Assembly (NCBI GenBank): GCA_002964805.2
Contig: PUDQ02000003.1
Span: 2,294,001-2,358,000, forward strand
Direction: 5' to 3'
DNA from: Trametes villosa
Lineage: Eukaryota; Basidiomycota; Agaricomycetes; Polyporales; Polyporaceae
Length of the DNA stretch: 64,000 nucleotides
Under the pieces are notes generated by a model, which saw only the letters and a program-made list of their open reading frames with translations, searched no databases and was not told the origin of the DNA. Made by a program: the position numbers and the translations under genes. Within the stretch, counting starts at the first letter, position 1. Each line of letters starts with the position of its first letter. Shown here one piece after another: positions 31,149 through 45,156 of the stretch.

Positions 31149-33973
31149 CGGAGGGGCAGGCAGGTAGGAGAGCCGGAGAGATGGCGAGTACTCACCTGGG
31201 ACGTCGTGGTGCGGGTACAGAGGGGCGCCCAGATTCAGAACGCAGGAACTGGACTGGGTAGGCTGGACGGACCGAACATGCACGGCCGAGCAGCGAGCGC
31301 TGGGTGGGCGGTGTGAGCATCGTCTGGCGGAGGCTTGATTACAGTCGCCACGGTCAAGAGAGGTGGGAGGTCCGCGACAACGATGCGAGGGGCCGTACGT
31401 TAGCATGTTCAAGTGGACCACGCACGACTGCTCTTTGCCAGCCCTGCCCCATAACCTCGGTCCTCCGGATCCAGACGTTCTCCTGTTCCACCATCGCGCG
31501 CGGGTGGGCCGTCTTGCAGTGCGAGCGACCCAGGAACCAGGCAGCCTGAGCACAGACTATGCGGAAGTGCAGCAGGAACGCAAGACGAGAGACTGAGCAG
31601 AGAAGGAGGTACTGGGCCTGCAGCTGTGGCGAGAGAAGGGAGACAAGGTCGCAGGCGCCCGTAGCGATCCTCTGCGTGCTCTGCGCGGGCCGGGGCCTCA
31701 ATCGCGCGCGACTCGCTCACTCCCCATCGCGCCGCCAACACCTAGCACACTCCTCTCGCCCCCCCGCGAAGAAGCCTGAGAGTCGATCGGACGCTGGTCA
31801 TTCGCCCGGCACATTCGCAAGACCTTGCGCCTCTAGGCAACGCCCATAAACAAATCGCCGCGCCGCGCCTGTCTGACACACGGACGTCAAGGCTCGGGCT
31901 CCTTCGATTACTGCCTGGATTCACGTCGTGCGCATATCTGCTATGGGACGGTATGCCAACTCTGGTCGGACGATCTATGCTGCTCTCCTCAAGCCACGTT
32001 CACGGCATAGCTGGCCGCTCACAGGACGCGATGTAACACGTTGATCCTCCCTCTAAGCGTATAGCAGGAGCGTGCACCAATCGACGCCCGTCTCTCCTTC
32101 TCATCCCACGACGCGCTACGGTGCATCACGGACGACCTGATGCTGTGGGGGCAAAGGGGGCTCGCTTGGACGGCCGTGGCTGACCACCATGGACTCACAG
32201 GACACCCCGTAGTCCCCAGACTGGCGAGCCCGCTGAAACACCAGTACACTCCTCGAAGCCTACATCCAACCGCCAGTCTCACCATCGACACGCCGTCCGA
32301 GGTTTAGCACGTCCGTACAGCACTCGAAGTGGCGTTTGCTACAAGCATGGGCGAGGAGCCGCACTTTGAGAGGAATGCGCGCAGGCCCCTTGGGAGAGCG
32401 GCGTCCACGATCTCGCGATCGTGACCGGGCACGCGCGCACCGAAGAAAACGAGCAGGTACACTTGCATGTGAGTTGCACGTATCCGGCGTGGAGGAGCGA
32501 TAGGACGGGCACATCTGACATTTTTCCAGAATGCCCACACGGTGCTCGCCCGCGCCTGCGGCGTGCAATCACCAGCGGTGGCCCGCGAGCGCTGCCGCCA
32601 AACGCGCTGACACAGACGCCCCTACTCGACCTCTCCTTCGTGCAGGCCCCCGCAACGCTGCACAACACGCTCTGGTGCCGCTTTCTCTAGGCCGAGCTAA
32701 GCCCCTCGTGCGCTATCGTTGCGCGCGAGCATATACGGTGCGTGTATGCGCGACACCTTCTACATACATCCGCTCGTACTCACGCACGCGATCCAGTAGG
32801 GCCCAAAGATAGTTATTACCGCGTATATTTGCTCTCGTGGGATGCGACGCTCGCTCCAACCGCGTCTTCGTCGTCGTGCGCTAGCGTCATTCGCGCTTCC
32901 GGCACGCGCCCACGCACCAACGGCCAGTCGCAACGTAGTTAGCTCAGCAAGCCACCTCCGACACGGTTATAGATGGACAACGGGACGGATCTGCCCCCGC
33001 GCCACCGCGACCACGAGCTGGAGGACACTACCACGCAGTTCGCTTGCTGTCGACGACTGGGCAGAGCCCTGTTGCGACGATCCCGCCCGCGCCGCGTCTG
33101 GCGGCCTGATCTTGTGCTCCAACGAGCACGCCTTGCTACCTGCGTACTATCCATCCCGCACCGTCTTCAGTCTCGCCGGACTGACCAAGCGTCCTTCTAG
33201 CCGCCGCGATGCTGAGCCGGAGCTGAGAGCTTCGGCGTTTCGTGCGGAACAGAGTTGACGGTACAAGCCGTACTCGAGTAGTCTTCCGCGGCGCGTGCCC
33301 GGACGGAAAACGCGCACGAGTTCCGGGTCGCCGCACAAGGTCGCGCGGTCGGGCGAGTAGCTGGCGATAATCGCCCGGGGCCAGTCCCAAGTCTAATGCG
33401 TGCCTACACGTCTGTAGGTGCACTTCGGAGTTACTCTGACCGGCGTGTAGGAGCCTTATTGCCCTCGAGGCTCGAGCCAATCGTGGTGCGGCGCGGGAGC
33501 TGTCTATCGGGCGACGCGGAAGTTCTCATACTACGGACCCGGGACGTGTTTGCATCGACGACGTCGCGCACGCACGCCGTGCCATTATGACTGTTTGCTA
33601 GTGGCACTCTCGTCCGAGGCAATTGGTGTTATTCACATGTAGACTAAGTGTGTCCGTCATGCAGTCCTCATATGAAGGACACCATGCATTCGATTGTCAT
33701 GGGCTACCTACACCTGCTTGGACTGCTAGAAAGACGAACCACAGGCAGGAGCGGCCGCCATGCGCGCCTACAACGCGAGAAGTCGCTCGACTAGATCGCT
33801 GGGTGTGCCGTCCTGCTTCGAGTATACGAAGTCCGATTGGCTCGCCCGCCCTCGTCGATGCTGAGCGGCTGGCTTACTCTGCCAGACCGCGACCAGCATT
33901 CGGTCCTCGCGGCTCTCCTCCGTCTCCACGCCCTCGGCCGCTTAGCGCAGCGGGGAAAACGAGAGCGCTAGAG
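31149..33973. other. gene-poor part of unit 1 downstream of the F-box block
   Basis: GC-rich sequence alignable with 45157-47910 and 58105-60290. It includes a minus-strand CAG/GTGAGT donor at 31195 that is conserved in the other units (45203, 58152). The site CCAGTACACTCC near 32240 is the empty counterpart of the MITE insertion in unit 2. No long conserved coding frame was found. Confidence 0.45.
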
Positions 33974-34228
33974 ATGGCAAGCCCCGTAGTGCTCCCCGAG
34001 CTTGTCCACGTTCTCCTGGGACGACGACGACGAGGCCCCCACGACGACACCGCTGCGCCAGCGCTCGTGCACGGTAGAGCCGTAGAACGCCAACTTCTGA
34101 CTTCGGCCTCCCTCACCCGCGTGCGATTGGTGCTGTACGTGGCCTCGAAGTCGGCGCGGGAGAGGAGCTCGCAGGACGCGGGATCGGGCAGGTTGAGTAG
34201 GCGGTACAGGGATGCGGATACAACGTGA
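33974..34228 (+). pseudogene. F-box-like relic
   Basis: The frame reads MASPVVLPELVHVLLGRRRR, then QLLTSASLTRV and LVLYVASKSARER, ending at a stop at 34226-34228. The LPELV...LLTSASLT spacing recalls the first helices of an F-box, but there is no following W/P pattern and only 84 codons remain. It lies in the segment of unit 1 that has no direct partner in unit 2. I regard it as a decayed F-box relative. Confidence 0.35.
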
Positions 34229-34374
34229 ACATTGCGTCTTTGTACGTACTGGTCGAGGCTCCCCTGCGGAGGCAAAGCTGACGTGAGTGAAGCGTATTGG
34301 TTGCGACATGAGAGTGTTGCCCCAGGATGAGTGGTGCCTAAGATGACACGAAGGCATTCCTTGACGGGTATTTG

Positions 34375-37300
34375 GGCTCCGCGTCGTGCGCGGCGCGAGG
34401 TCACGACCCTCTGCGCCGAAAGCGCGAATACCCTGCAGATTGAACTTCAGATGCGGCGTGACGAGACAGCTAACGCGTACGTACGGGTCAGTGAACACGA
34501 AATCGAGCGGCGCGAGCCTGGCAGGCGATTCCAACCGAGGACGCCGATGTTACGCGCTGCATCCTCGGGCTTGGGAAGCATAGCGTACGAGCCGCACCCG
34601 AGTGGCCGTGACCTCGGCCGTGACCGAGCGGGGACTGGAGAGGTATGATGGCGAGTGCGCGAGGGAAGGGGGCCGGAGGTCGGAGGTTGACGGGTACGCA
34701 GCGAGGGTCGCCTATCCGCACGCCGGGCGGTATCGATGTACGTTCATAGTATGTTCGTGTACGCTGAGCGGGTTGCTCTCAACCGATCCTACATTAGTTA
34801 AATAACAATCGCTACGACACGGGGACTGGCGTACCTGGCGCCTGACGAGCGCAAGGAATCCGCGAGCGGGCCTGCGATCTTCATGAGCAGCCCGCCCGCC
34901 TTCGCTTTCCATTGCGCTCGATTTTCCCGGGAAAGTTGAAACGCGCCGCTGATGACCGCCGTGCGCTCGTGCTGCTCCCCGGTGGCCAACGTGAGAGACG
35001 AGGCGATGGCGTCCACCCTGCAATACACGGGAACCGGAGGTGACTGGACGGGGCGCCCTTCAAGCGAGTCGTCGACGAGGAGGATGCCGAGCCTGGCGAG
35101 GGCGGGCTGCCTGTTTAGACGCACCGGACGCACACAATCGGCCGAACCCAGAACCTCCTCTCGTCAACGACGAGGTACTGGGGGCGTTGCAGAAGCTCGA
35201 GCCTCGAGGTACTCGACAGCGTGCAGGGGAGAATGGCGCCGCCCGCTGGCAGATCTGGTTTCCCTCAGGCGGCGGGGTGTGCGAAGAAACCCATGAACGG
35301 CGCGCTTGAGCGCAGGGTTGCGTCAGCAGGGGGGAGAATTGAGCACACAGAACTGTATCAGGCCGCAACCCCTCGCGCGCGGTGGCCTGCAGGTTGGCGC
35401 CCTCGATGTTGAATGCTCGGCGGTCCACGGCGGCGATGAGTCTTCGCAGCCCCGCGACGCGCTGGTCAAGCACGCCACCGGGGCCTCTTGTTCCAGCTCC
35501 CCCCGTGAGTTTCGAGCCACAGCTATATCACGGTGATGAGATGTGTGCATAGTAGCGGAGCGAGCGCTGGATGCTCACCTGGCATTCGCTGGGCTGGCTG
35601 AATGGCATTAGGATGAGGTGGATAGGCCGAGGTCGGAGAAGGGGCGCGGCACTTGACGCAGGGCGGGGACTAGCCATTCGTGTTTGAGAACCAGAGCTTC
35701 AAGCATGGGTTGCACAAGGGCACCGCACGGCCGAGCCTAGACAGAGGGCTCGGCGACCAACCGGGTCGAAGCGGAGTGGTCGGCGCACGCGGGTACGCAG
35801 CAGCACGCCGGCCAGCTGCTTGCGTGTTAGCATCGAGCTGTTCCTATAGTGTGAGGAAGGACGTACGCATTGTTGTTCGCGTTCCAATCATGAGCGGAGT
35901 GCCACAGTATGCGGACGATCTCGTAAGTCTACGCCCTGTCCGTTCGGGAGGCGTAGACATGGCAGGGTGGCCTGCCTGTGCGCCGTTCAGCTTCGACCTT
36001 GAGAGCGCCAGAACGCCGAGAGATGTGCATTACAGTGAGAGCACGAGAGATGCACGCAGTAGACAGAAGACGAGCCTGAGCCTACCGAGGAGGAGCACAT
36101 GGCGGGAAGCAAGGCACTTGGCGCCCGTGGGCCAACCGTTCGTCGCGACTCGCGAGCTTGCCCTCGCACCACCAACACCTCCGCTGCGCTCCGCACAAGA
36201 AATCATCCGAGGCTCTGTTGTATGTTGACAATCGTCCAACACCTCCGCAGGGCCGAGCGCGGCTCTTCGACACTCCAAAGCTTGTTGGCATACCTCGCCT
36301 GTGTAAGCGGACGTCAAGGCTCGTTCTCAGCCTCGCAGATCGAGTGGGCCGCGGCGTCCCAGCTCGACCCCCAGCCAACGTCCAGAAGGAGCTCGCAACG
36401 CGCAATGCAGGCACGCGGCCGTTGAAAAGGACCAATAGGTACGCTTTCACAATGGTTGCGCGTACTCGACGTGGAGGAGCAGCAGGGCGGGCATATCTGA
36501 CGCTTCCCGACAGCGAATGTCTGGCTGCTGCTTCCGCCTGCGGCGTGCAATAGCCCGCGGCGGCCTACAGACGAGCTCTCAGCGCGGCAGCCCGACGTGC
36601 AGACGCAGGAGTCGCTGCTGAACTCCAGTTTGCGGTCGTGCGCCCGATACTGTCTATCGTGCACAAGCCCAGTGTTCTTGGCTGGGGCCGGATGGACGCT
36701 GCTTCTTCGCGCACGCGGGGTATGTACGGTGCGTATGTGCATGCCGCTATCAATGACCATCTCTTCGTACTGACTGGTTCATGTCAGCGGCCAGGCGTAG
36801 TATGCCCCGCGTACTCCTGTACCCACTTGCGCCGCTCGTGTCGTCGCCCGTCCACGTCACTTGCGTCTTCCGGCGCGTGGCCGCACGATAGCAGGCGGCC
36901 GTTATGTACCGCCGCCGTACAGCGGACGACCCGCCCCGAGCACGGCCGTGGATAGTTGGCGCGGCAGGAGCGCCCTCTTCCTACCGCCAGCACGCGTCGG
37001 ACGCGACTCACCGATCACACGTCGCCCGTCATCGATGCCTCGACATAGACCCCCCGCGACGAGATCCCATGTCTATCTCCGCCTAGTCATAGCCGCCTAT
37101 ATGCGTGCCGCCGGCCGCACTCTGCGTTCGACTCCGAGACCCGGGCGGAACCCGATTTAACAGCTGTGGCATATGATGCGGGGCGCAGCGCGCAGTACCC
37201 GCAATACCTGGATACTCGCTCGGTGCTGATCCGGATGGAGAATGTATGCCAAACAGTGTCGCTGCACGGGGGCGCGCAGGAGAGTGATGCAGGTGTCGAC

Positions 37301-40300
37301 GTGCGCCCGAACTCACCACCCAGCGCCAGGTAAGTCCGATCGCCTTCCTCTATGACGACCCACAAGGACGTGTGCTGACTGGCCCGTAGGGAATGTGCCG
37401 CCCGCGAGCTAACCAAGACGCAACGCGATCAGATCTACAGCAACGATATTCTCGTGCCTCGGACGTGTACAAAGTAACCTCCCGCCCGCGCGCGGCGCAA
37501 CTTCAGCTGCACTCCCAGCATCCTAGCCTCAAACGTTATCTCGTCGGTGCTCGTGAAGACCTTCCCTTTGGCGCAGGTGCTTTCGCCTCAGCTTGTCGCA
37601 TCCTTTCAATACGCTTCGCGGGCTGTACATGTAGAGCTCCCACCTACAATATATTTCGAACACTCGGGACATCTGTCTGACATTGCAGTTCTCATAGGCT
37701 GTTGCTGGTAAAATGCTACCATGCACAATATAGGTACACGTCCCACAAGCCCCGACATACTCCAGACAACGACGCTTTTATGAGCCAACGATCGTCTGGG
37801 CGAGATCGATGCCAACTACACATCTACATGCACCGAACTCGTACGTATGCGACACGTCTGGGTCAAGGCGAACGCCGCTAAATGCGCACCGCGGAGGCTC
37901 TTCGTGGACTCTGGGAAAACGCAGCAAAGGCCATTTCTCCCCTGCGTACAGCATGTCCTTCCGAACCTTCTAGCGTGGCGAGGTCCGGCGACGCGATGCG
38001 CGGCCGGCCGACCGCCCCGAGTAAACGGGGGAGACAGAGTGCAGCCGGACAGGAGATGCGTATGATGCCCCGCCCGTACCTGAGGCATGCAGGCGGGTAG
38101 CTTCGACCTTCTGCGGGCACCCGGGGTCCGCTAGATGGGGTGCGCGGGCCTTTCGTCGGCGTAGCGCAAGCGGTCGTATTGACATAGGAGACCCGTGCCG
38201 AGGAGGTGCAGAGGGTAGAAGATTTGGCGAAAGGGCTCTGGCGTGAGCCGCCGGTGGCTGCTGGAATGTGCGGCGTGCGCGGCCGCCGCGCCCGCGCCTT
38301 CAGAGAGCGCCAGATCCGGTTTGAGGCTACACTCTCGACCGCCTGGCGGAGCGGCGAGTACGGGGATGGCGTAGGCGGCGAGTACCGTACTCCGTGGCGC
38401 CCTCCAAACGGCGCCCCTATCCCGTGGCGGTTGTGATGGCCCAGTCTTCGTACGCGCGGATCCCGCTGAAGTCTCTGCGAAGGCAAAGTCTTGAGGAAGA
38501 GAAGAGCGTCGCGACGAAAAGTAGAGGGCGCCTGGGGAGGGCATAATGTCCGGGACGAACATGCTGGATACCTCGTGTAGCGCGGGCGCCTTCCGCCTGT
38601 GGGTCAGGTCTACGCGGCCGTGTCGTCCAGGGGCCCTTGCGGGAGCGGCGACAAGGCCAAGCTGCAAACCGAGCTCGTATCTGGCCTGATCTGGTGAAGG
38701 TGAGCCGGAATAGGGATTGCCGCGCTGCACTAGTGCCTGCGATGTCGAGGGAAAGACCATTAGTAGTTGACCTCGTACCCCGATGGTATCCTCACCCTAA
38801 GTCGAGCCTACGCTGCCGTGATTTGACAGAAGTACATCGATACGACGCCCATTGTCGCGAAGTTGCGCTTGCTGCGTCGAAGGGTGGCGCTGCGAACCGT
38901 TGTTTGGCCGTGGTGAAGCCAGTGTCGGCTATCTGGATCCCAGGGAAAGCGCCGCCGTGCCGGGGAGGCAGATCCTTGGGGAGGGACGGACGAGCTCCTG
39001 TTGCGTACGCAGAGTGAGGGTAGCCGCTGAAACGCTGACTACCGGTAGCAGTTGGACGTGTCCGACCGCGTATCTCCGGAAGGCGTATGCCTTGTGCGGG
39101 AGGGGCTATCGCCATCGTGGCACTGAAGGCACACAGGTTCTGCTCGACACCGGTCCCTGTTTGGTCTCGCGTCGACGAGGTGAGGGATGGGAGCGGTTGA
39201 CACATCCTGGGCAACGGGCCTGGGTGCAGAAGCCGGGCATCCGTCTGGCGCGAGTACATCGAGACCTACGTGGGCGGCACAGTCGCATATATCGTGCATT
39301 GCGGCCGAGAGCGGAGTCCGAGCCGAACCCGTTTGACATCGAGACCTTGCGCTGGACGCTGGCGAGTCCGCAGCGAGGGTTGCCGATCCGTAGACGGGGA
39401 ACACCTAGTATACGTCTCGCCGAGAGTCTTTATATGTATCCACTAGGCCGATCTGAACCGATCACCGATCAGCAAAAGACACCTACAACTGCGTAACGGA
39501 ACCTTGCGCACCTCCTAAATAACACGAGCCGGTGCGTCCGTAAGCGAGTCCGCGACGCTCGTCGGTCGCCTCGTCCGTAAAGTTGTGTACTCTTTATGGC
39601 GTTCGATGTTCCCGAGGCGCAAGAACATCGGTATATGCGGATGGTCCGCCTCTCCGCGCGATGCTAGCGGAGAGCGAAGGCGAGAGACGAGGCGGTGACG
39701 TCGAACGGCCATAGACGGGAACCGGATGTGGCTGGACGGAGGAAGCTTTCACGGCCAGGTCGTCGTCGAGGAGCATGCCAAGCTCGGCGAGGGAGGGTGG
39801 CATATCCTCGAGCCTGAAGGCAAGCCTGCCATCAGGCGAACCCGAGACTTCTCATCGTCGCCGCGGAACCCCCAAAGTTGTTGTAGGAGCTCAGGCCCTC
39901 GAGATCGTCGTCAGCACCGTGCCCGGCGTGCGAGAGAGACTGCCGCCCTCGGGTTTCCTAGTCCTGCTGGTGTGCTGTTGGTGTTGGTGTTCGTTGCGAG
40001 AGTGCTTGTGGTCAACACGGTCCAGCGCGGCGACGCGCCGCCAGAAGAGTGGCATGGAGGCGCGGGCCACCTGGACCTAGGGTAGCATCATCGGATGCGT
40101 GCGCGAACTTGCAGGTATGCGGGAACGGGTCCTCGCCAGAGGGGCGACCTGGAACGCGGCGGGCGACGCGAGAATTGCAGATCGAAAGGAGGCCGCATAG
40201 TGTGCGTCCGTTCCTTGAGTGCGGGTCGAGGGGAGCCGTCCCTTGGGTGGTCGCATGAGCGCCGACTCGAGGGCGTGCAGGTACTCCTTGGCGAGGAGCC

Positions 40301-43144
40301 ACGCTCAGCGCTTATCGTACACGGACACAATCGCGCCGGTGTTTCTGTCCGTCACACATTCTTTCTTGCTCACCCCTGCACGAAGGTCGGAGAGGGGTGT
40401 TGGGCGTCACGGCGATACGCAGCGTCGTGGACACTCACCTGAGAGCACGGCCGAATGGCACGAGCGGGGGATATGAAGGTCGGGGCTCCGTGCTGACCAG
40501 GGAGGCGACGCGACCGATTTAAGTCGAGCACGGGCAGCTACATAGATAGAATACGTGTGCCCCGCGGGCGGGTCCGGCGCCCGACACGATACCCAAGTAG
40601 TCGAAGCGGGGAGATGGTCGTTCACTGGCGGCGGAGATACAGAGGGGGTTCGCCTGTTCATAAGTCAGCTTCACAGTGGATCTTACAGATGCCGGCTTAC
40701 ACACTTTAAGTACATTTCGTTCGCAGATAGCAAAACAGAGTGTCGGCGCACGCTGAGGGCGTTCTTGAACTACGAGCCCTTCAGAGTGCGTATGGTACCG
40801 CCAGGCAGATTGAGTAGCGTCGCTGTCATAAGGTTATCCATGCAGCTATTGGGCCGTCTGAGCACAGATACCGTAGAGTCAGGCACCACAAGGAGAGAAA
40901 TAGAGCTGCAGCCGTTCGAGACGAGACGAGACGAGCGAGGTCGAGCAGGCGGTGGGAGACCAAGTGACGTAGCGCCCATGCTTCCCGTCTGCGCGCTTGC
41001 GGCCTCGCGCGTCTTGCCATCGCACCCCCAGCCTGAGCACCTCCCAGTACCCGCTCTCGACGTGCTTCTCCAGCACCTCGCTCTAGCTTACTCGGCCATA
41101 CCCGACACTCGCTCGAAATTTGACGCGGAAGGATAGGCTTTAGCCTCACACTGCGGCGACGTCATATCTAACACGCCGTCCTCGTCCAAGCACGCGAATG
41201 CTCGAGTTCTTCAACATGCGATCTCATCGCGTGTCTGTATAGCGTCTGCGCCTACTAGAAGGTACGTCTGTTCAGACGAGTTCCTCGCGGTTTCTGACTC
41301 AGATTATGTCTAGCATGATGTTGTTGGCCATTCGTCACACCGGCGTGAGGTGGTTGAACTGTCTGGAAGTTCCAAGGGTTTGATGCCCATGGCGAGCATG
41401 AACTGGCTTGGGTGCGTCATGTTTGCATCACACGTCGCTGCCTACTAACTCTTCTCGCGCGTGTAGATTTAGTCCCATGGTTCCTGCGGGCGTCGATGCG
41501 TCGCTCTGCCACCTTGAAGTCAGGCACGATTCGGTCCCCCTTCCCCCGCCCGCCAACACTTCGTTCTTCCACTCGCACACCGAGGTTATTCGGCGCCTCC
41601 TCACCTGCGACGCCGGCCTTCTCGGTGCCCCACCTCGACAACATCCAAATCGCTCGGATTGGCAGCGCCCCAGCAAATCGCGCTCTCCTTTGTCACCCCT
41701 CCCATCCTACCCACCTTTTGGCAGGCCTCCGGAGACTCTTCCAGACGAACGAGAGAGTCGCATATCGCATAAGCGTACTCGTAACTTGCGTAGCGGCCTG
41801 CCTCAACATGGTGTGCACCCTTCCACTGTCGCCCAGCGCCTCGAACTGACGCTGTCCCTCTAGGATGCGTGTCGCTTTCCCTGAGCCCGCTGCGAACGAT
41901 GCTCCTCGGATCGCCTCTCACACAATGCAGGTGACGTCGTCCGTCGTATACGATGTGGTGGGGCCTGTCCTGGAGATATCAACACCTCTCGATATCGTCG
42001 CGCGGTACGTACGAATCGTCTGTTGACCGGCGCTTGATACTGATCTTGAGGTCCGCCGTAGGGGCTGCGCATCGTCCGTCGCCACCTCAGCAGCACGGAT
42101 GAGAGCGTCGTCCGTCAGACGAACACCCACGCGGCCTTCGTCGTGGGCTTCTTCGACCCAATGTGTGTTCAGTCTTTGCCTGCACGTCCTCTCGAGCTGA
42201 CGTCCTCTTCGCAGAGCGCACTCCACATCCGCATGAGTATCGCGCCGTGTCGGCGGCTTCGTTCGCCGTGCGCAGTGCCGTGGCGCCTCTTCCGCGCGCG
42301 CGTCTCTCCTCACGAACCGTTACGCGTAGTACGTGCGTTCCGCGCGCTCACCCGGGCGCTGAGGCTGATGCCTCGGCTTCCACCGTAGGGGCCGCGCGTC
42401 GTCGACTGGCATCAGCCTCGATCCGACGTTGTATGCTCACGTCGTGCTCGACGTTGTCAAGCGAGGCTTGCGGCACCTAGGCACGCCTCGACGCCCTCGA
42501 GGAGAACGTCCGCGCTGCACATGCGTCGGATCTATGCGCCTAAGTGCGAGAGTGTCGTCGGTTGACCCCGCTCGTCGAGTCGTCGCTGGGCTGTATACCA
42601 ATGCCGTAGTAGACTGCGACGCCGTTGTGAATAGGGTTCGCGACCCATCGAGTGATACTGACCTCTCGTCCACGTCCGCGTCGCCTTGTGCCCGCTCTCG
42701 CACCGCTGAGTCGAGTTCGCCGCACATCGTGTATAGCACGGATAGATACAAACACAGACTGAGCCCGGTCACCGATACCGTGTACATACTGTAGTCCGTC
42801 GTCGATCAGAGGCCGTCGCAGGAACCAGGAAGCCCCGCCTGCAGACTGCTCGCTCGCCAGCGCGGGCACAAAGGAATGTCTCGGGCGCCGGCGGGCGTGT
42901 GCAGCACGCCTCCTATTTGCGTCCGCACGTCGCCCCCGCTCGACAGCGGGAGGTCGCACTGCAGCCCGCCGGTGCCCTACCGTCTTTGCGCCGTTGCCGG
43001 TCTGCTTGCGGCCTGTTCGGTGGGGGATAAGGAGGTGTTGTACAGAGTAGTAGGAAGGGAGAGTGGGAAATGAAGAGCATATGAGAAGGGAGAGGCATAG
43101 GAGGAGAATATGAGAGAAGCAGAAGGTGGAGTCCAGGGGTGAGT
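34375..43144. other. gene-poor part of unit 2
   Basis: Counterpart of 20044-29102, with the same blocks, many substitutions and scattered indels. Two blocks reading LARLGILLVDD and LAELGMLLDDD on the minus strand lie near 35075 and 39775. No intact gene other than the F-box gene further on is supported. Confidence 0.5.
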
Positions 43145-44614
43145 CTAGAGTGAAGTTTGAGAGAGGAGAGTGGTTAGCTGTTCTTCATTGCTCTGGAAGT
43201 GTTTGTTAGAGTGAATAGCTTTGCAACAAATTAGACAGCATACCTCAATAGCAGCAGCAGTTTGCTGGTCAGGGTGAACCCTTTCCTTGATAAACAGGTC
43301 TGGTAGATAATCTAGTTTGGGTGCAAGTATGAGTAGAGTGTGCAACAACAACATACATAAATCATGGCATACCGGTGTAGATAACAGAAACTTTGATGGC
43401 ATCCTTCAACGCAGGCAGGTTCTTGGCAATTTCTGTAGTCCACCACTCTTCATCAAAGATTTTGTTGTTACACTGAAGTGTGATGGTACAATCTGTTATA
43501 TAAGCAAATTGTTGTAAGTACTGCTGCATTGCCTTGCCACTGATGATGTCGAGCAGATCTGTCTGTGAGCATCCATAGGTTAATACTTCGCTTGAGGTTT
43601 GTGGATCTGTGGGCTGGTGAGGGTACTGCACTGTTTGAAACCGGGATGTAAGGTCAATGGACAAGGAGCTGAGCAGTGACGATGACACATTTGAGAGCAC
43701 ATCTGCAAGAATATTTGCTTCTGGTGCTGCATCAAAGTGGATCTCCAGATTGAGTTCCTCGAGAGATACCATTTCACCCAGGCTTTGGAGCAGTACACCT
43801 GATACTGAGGGTGAGAATGACAAAAGGCTTGATGCAGGAGACACTAACTAGATTGGTCGATAGTTGTCACAAAGAGTGAGGTTTGAAAATATTTGAGGTT
43901 AGCGAAAGATTCAAAAGCCCCTCGAGGAAAGTGTTGCACAGTCCAGGGCAAATCGAATCTCTGGAGGATTTCTAGATATTAGCACATAAAATGACCAAAC
44001 CATGATAAACTCACTGGCAAATAGTACAGAGTTTCCAAACATGGTTTATCCCATCTCTTTGAAGCTGTCTTCTCCAGCATGGCTACTGTATGTGAGGATG
44101 GTTCCATAGCTTTGTACATAAACAATGCCCAGAGCTCTCTTAGCTGTGGCATTGACCCAATGACCTGGTAAACCTGATTGAGGGATGCAAATCTCCAATG
44201 AAGTTCAGTAATGCTCCCATGCCTTGCTAACCCGGGGATAACATATCTCTGAACATAGCCAGGCGCATACCTCCACCACTCAACCTCCACATCCAGATAT
44301 TGACAGTTTTGCAACAAAGGCAAAGCGAGCACCTGAGCAATTGGCAGATATACAAAGAAATTGTCGAACCGTAGTCGCTTCACATGTGCTGCTAGCTCGG
44401 GTTTTGTGGTGAGCGTAGCAATGAGCTCAAAACACTGATCTGCCTGCGTAAGGCATACCTCATAGTAGAGGTTGTACTGACTTCGAGGGAGCCATGCGGA
44501 ACATGTCAAGGCGCAAACTCTTAGAGTCTTATACTGGTCGCCAAGACCCCAACGATTCAAGCATCCATCAATGACGGACTCACAGACCTCGATCGGGAAG
44601 CGCGAGTTCTCCAT
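43145..44614 (-). CDS. F-box-like protein, array copy 2
   Basis: Five exons: 44614-44015, 43960-43849, 43798-43373, 43311-43244, 43192-43145, all in phase, giving 417 residues. It starts MENSRFPIEVCESVID. The loop after the first helix (GCLNRWGLGDQYK) differs in length and sequence from copies 1 and 3, while TLRVCALTCSAWLPRSQYNL is retained. LRR-like segments match copy 1 (SITELHWRFASL, MPQLRELWALF, MVSLEELNLEI). Intron positions are identical in all three copies. It ends with TAG where copies 1 and 3 end with TAA. Function is presumably as for copy 1, with a possibly different target. Confidence 0.85.
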
Positions 44615-44853
44615 GGGCGGCGAGGGAGGGCGGGACGGCAGAGGTGTGAAGCAGCGTGAGCGGAGGCAGAGGAGCGGAGGTGAGAGCAGGGCGAAGCGTG
44701 GACGGAAAGCTCGAGGCGAGGAACATGTAGCATGCCCACGCATCGCATCGATTGAACCTTGTATCGCGGCGCTCACCGGTGAGGCGCTCGCGCGGGGCCA
44801 CCACCATGCCCATGGAGCGCGGGGTACCTTATCGAGGGCGAGGGATCGTTGGG

Positions 44854-45156
44854 CTACTCGTCATTGAAAGGACGATACACGTTGGTCTCGTCGAGGACGC
44901 GGTCTGCACCGCGTGGGTAGCACGGGAAGCCGATGCGGGCTGCGGTTCCAAGGTGGAGGCAGCGCGCGCGAAGTGCGCGTCCTAGGGTACAAGACCATGA
45001 CGCGCGACGGCTTCGCAAAAGAGGGGCGTGCAGGTGGTCACGATGTTCGGACGCCCGAATACAGGCCGAGCGCGCGTTGCAGCAGACGAGGAGATTGGTC
45101 GGACGGGAGCAAATATATTGACAATGTTGACAGATCGCGCGCGATGTGGAGGACAT
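44854..45156 (-). CDS. conserved small ORF upstream of F-box copy 2
   Basis: A 100-codon frame starts MSSTSRAICQHCQYICSR and ends VYRPFNDE, matching the 100-codon frame at 31148-30846 without a gap. It lies 240 bp upstream of the F-box start, on the same strand. No domain is recognised. The early stop in unit 3 argues against an essential role. Confidence 0.25.
   Translation of the reverse strand: MSSTSRAICQHCQYICSRPTNLLVCCNARSACIRASEHRDHLHAPLLRSRRASWSCTLGRALRARCLHLGTAARIGFPCYPRGADRVLDETNVYRPFNDE

Larger units (their letters stand above)
20044..34374. repeat. tandem array unit 1 (about 14.3 kb)
   Basis: First unit of a head-to-tail array. Landmarks recur in the same order and orientation in unit 2: GGCTCCGCGTCGTGCGCGG (20044, 34375), CATGGCGGGAAGCAAGGCAC (21727, 36099), CCTTCCCTTTGGCGCAGGTG (23178, 37560), the block with AACGCAGCAAAGGCC (23532, 37917), and the F-box gene (30583, 44614). 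Homology with unit 2 fades near 33745; after it lies a segment unique to this unit with an F-box-like relic. Apart from the F-box gene, copies differ by many substitutions and indels, so the duplication is not recent. Confidence 0.8.
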
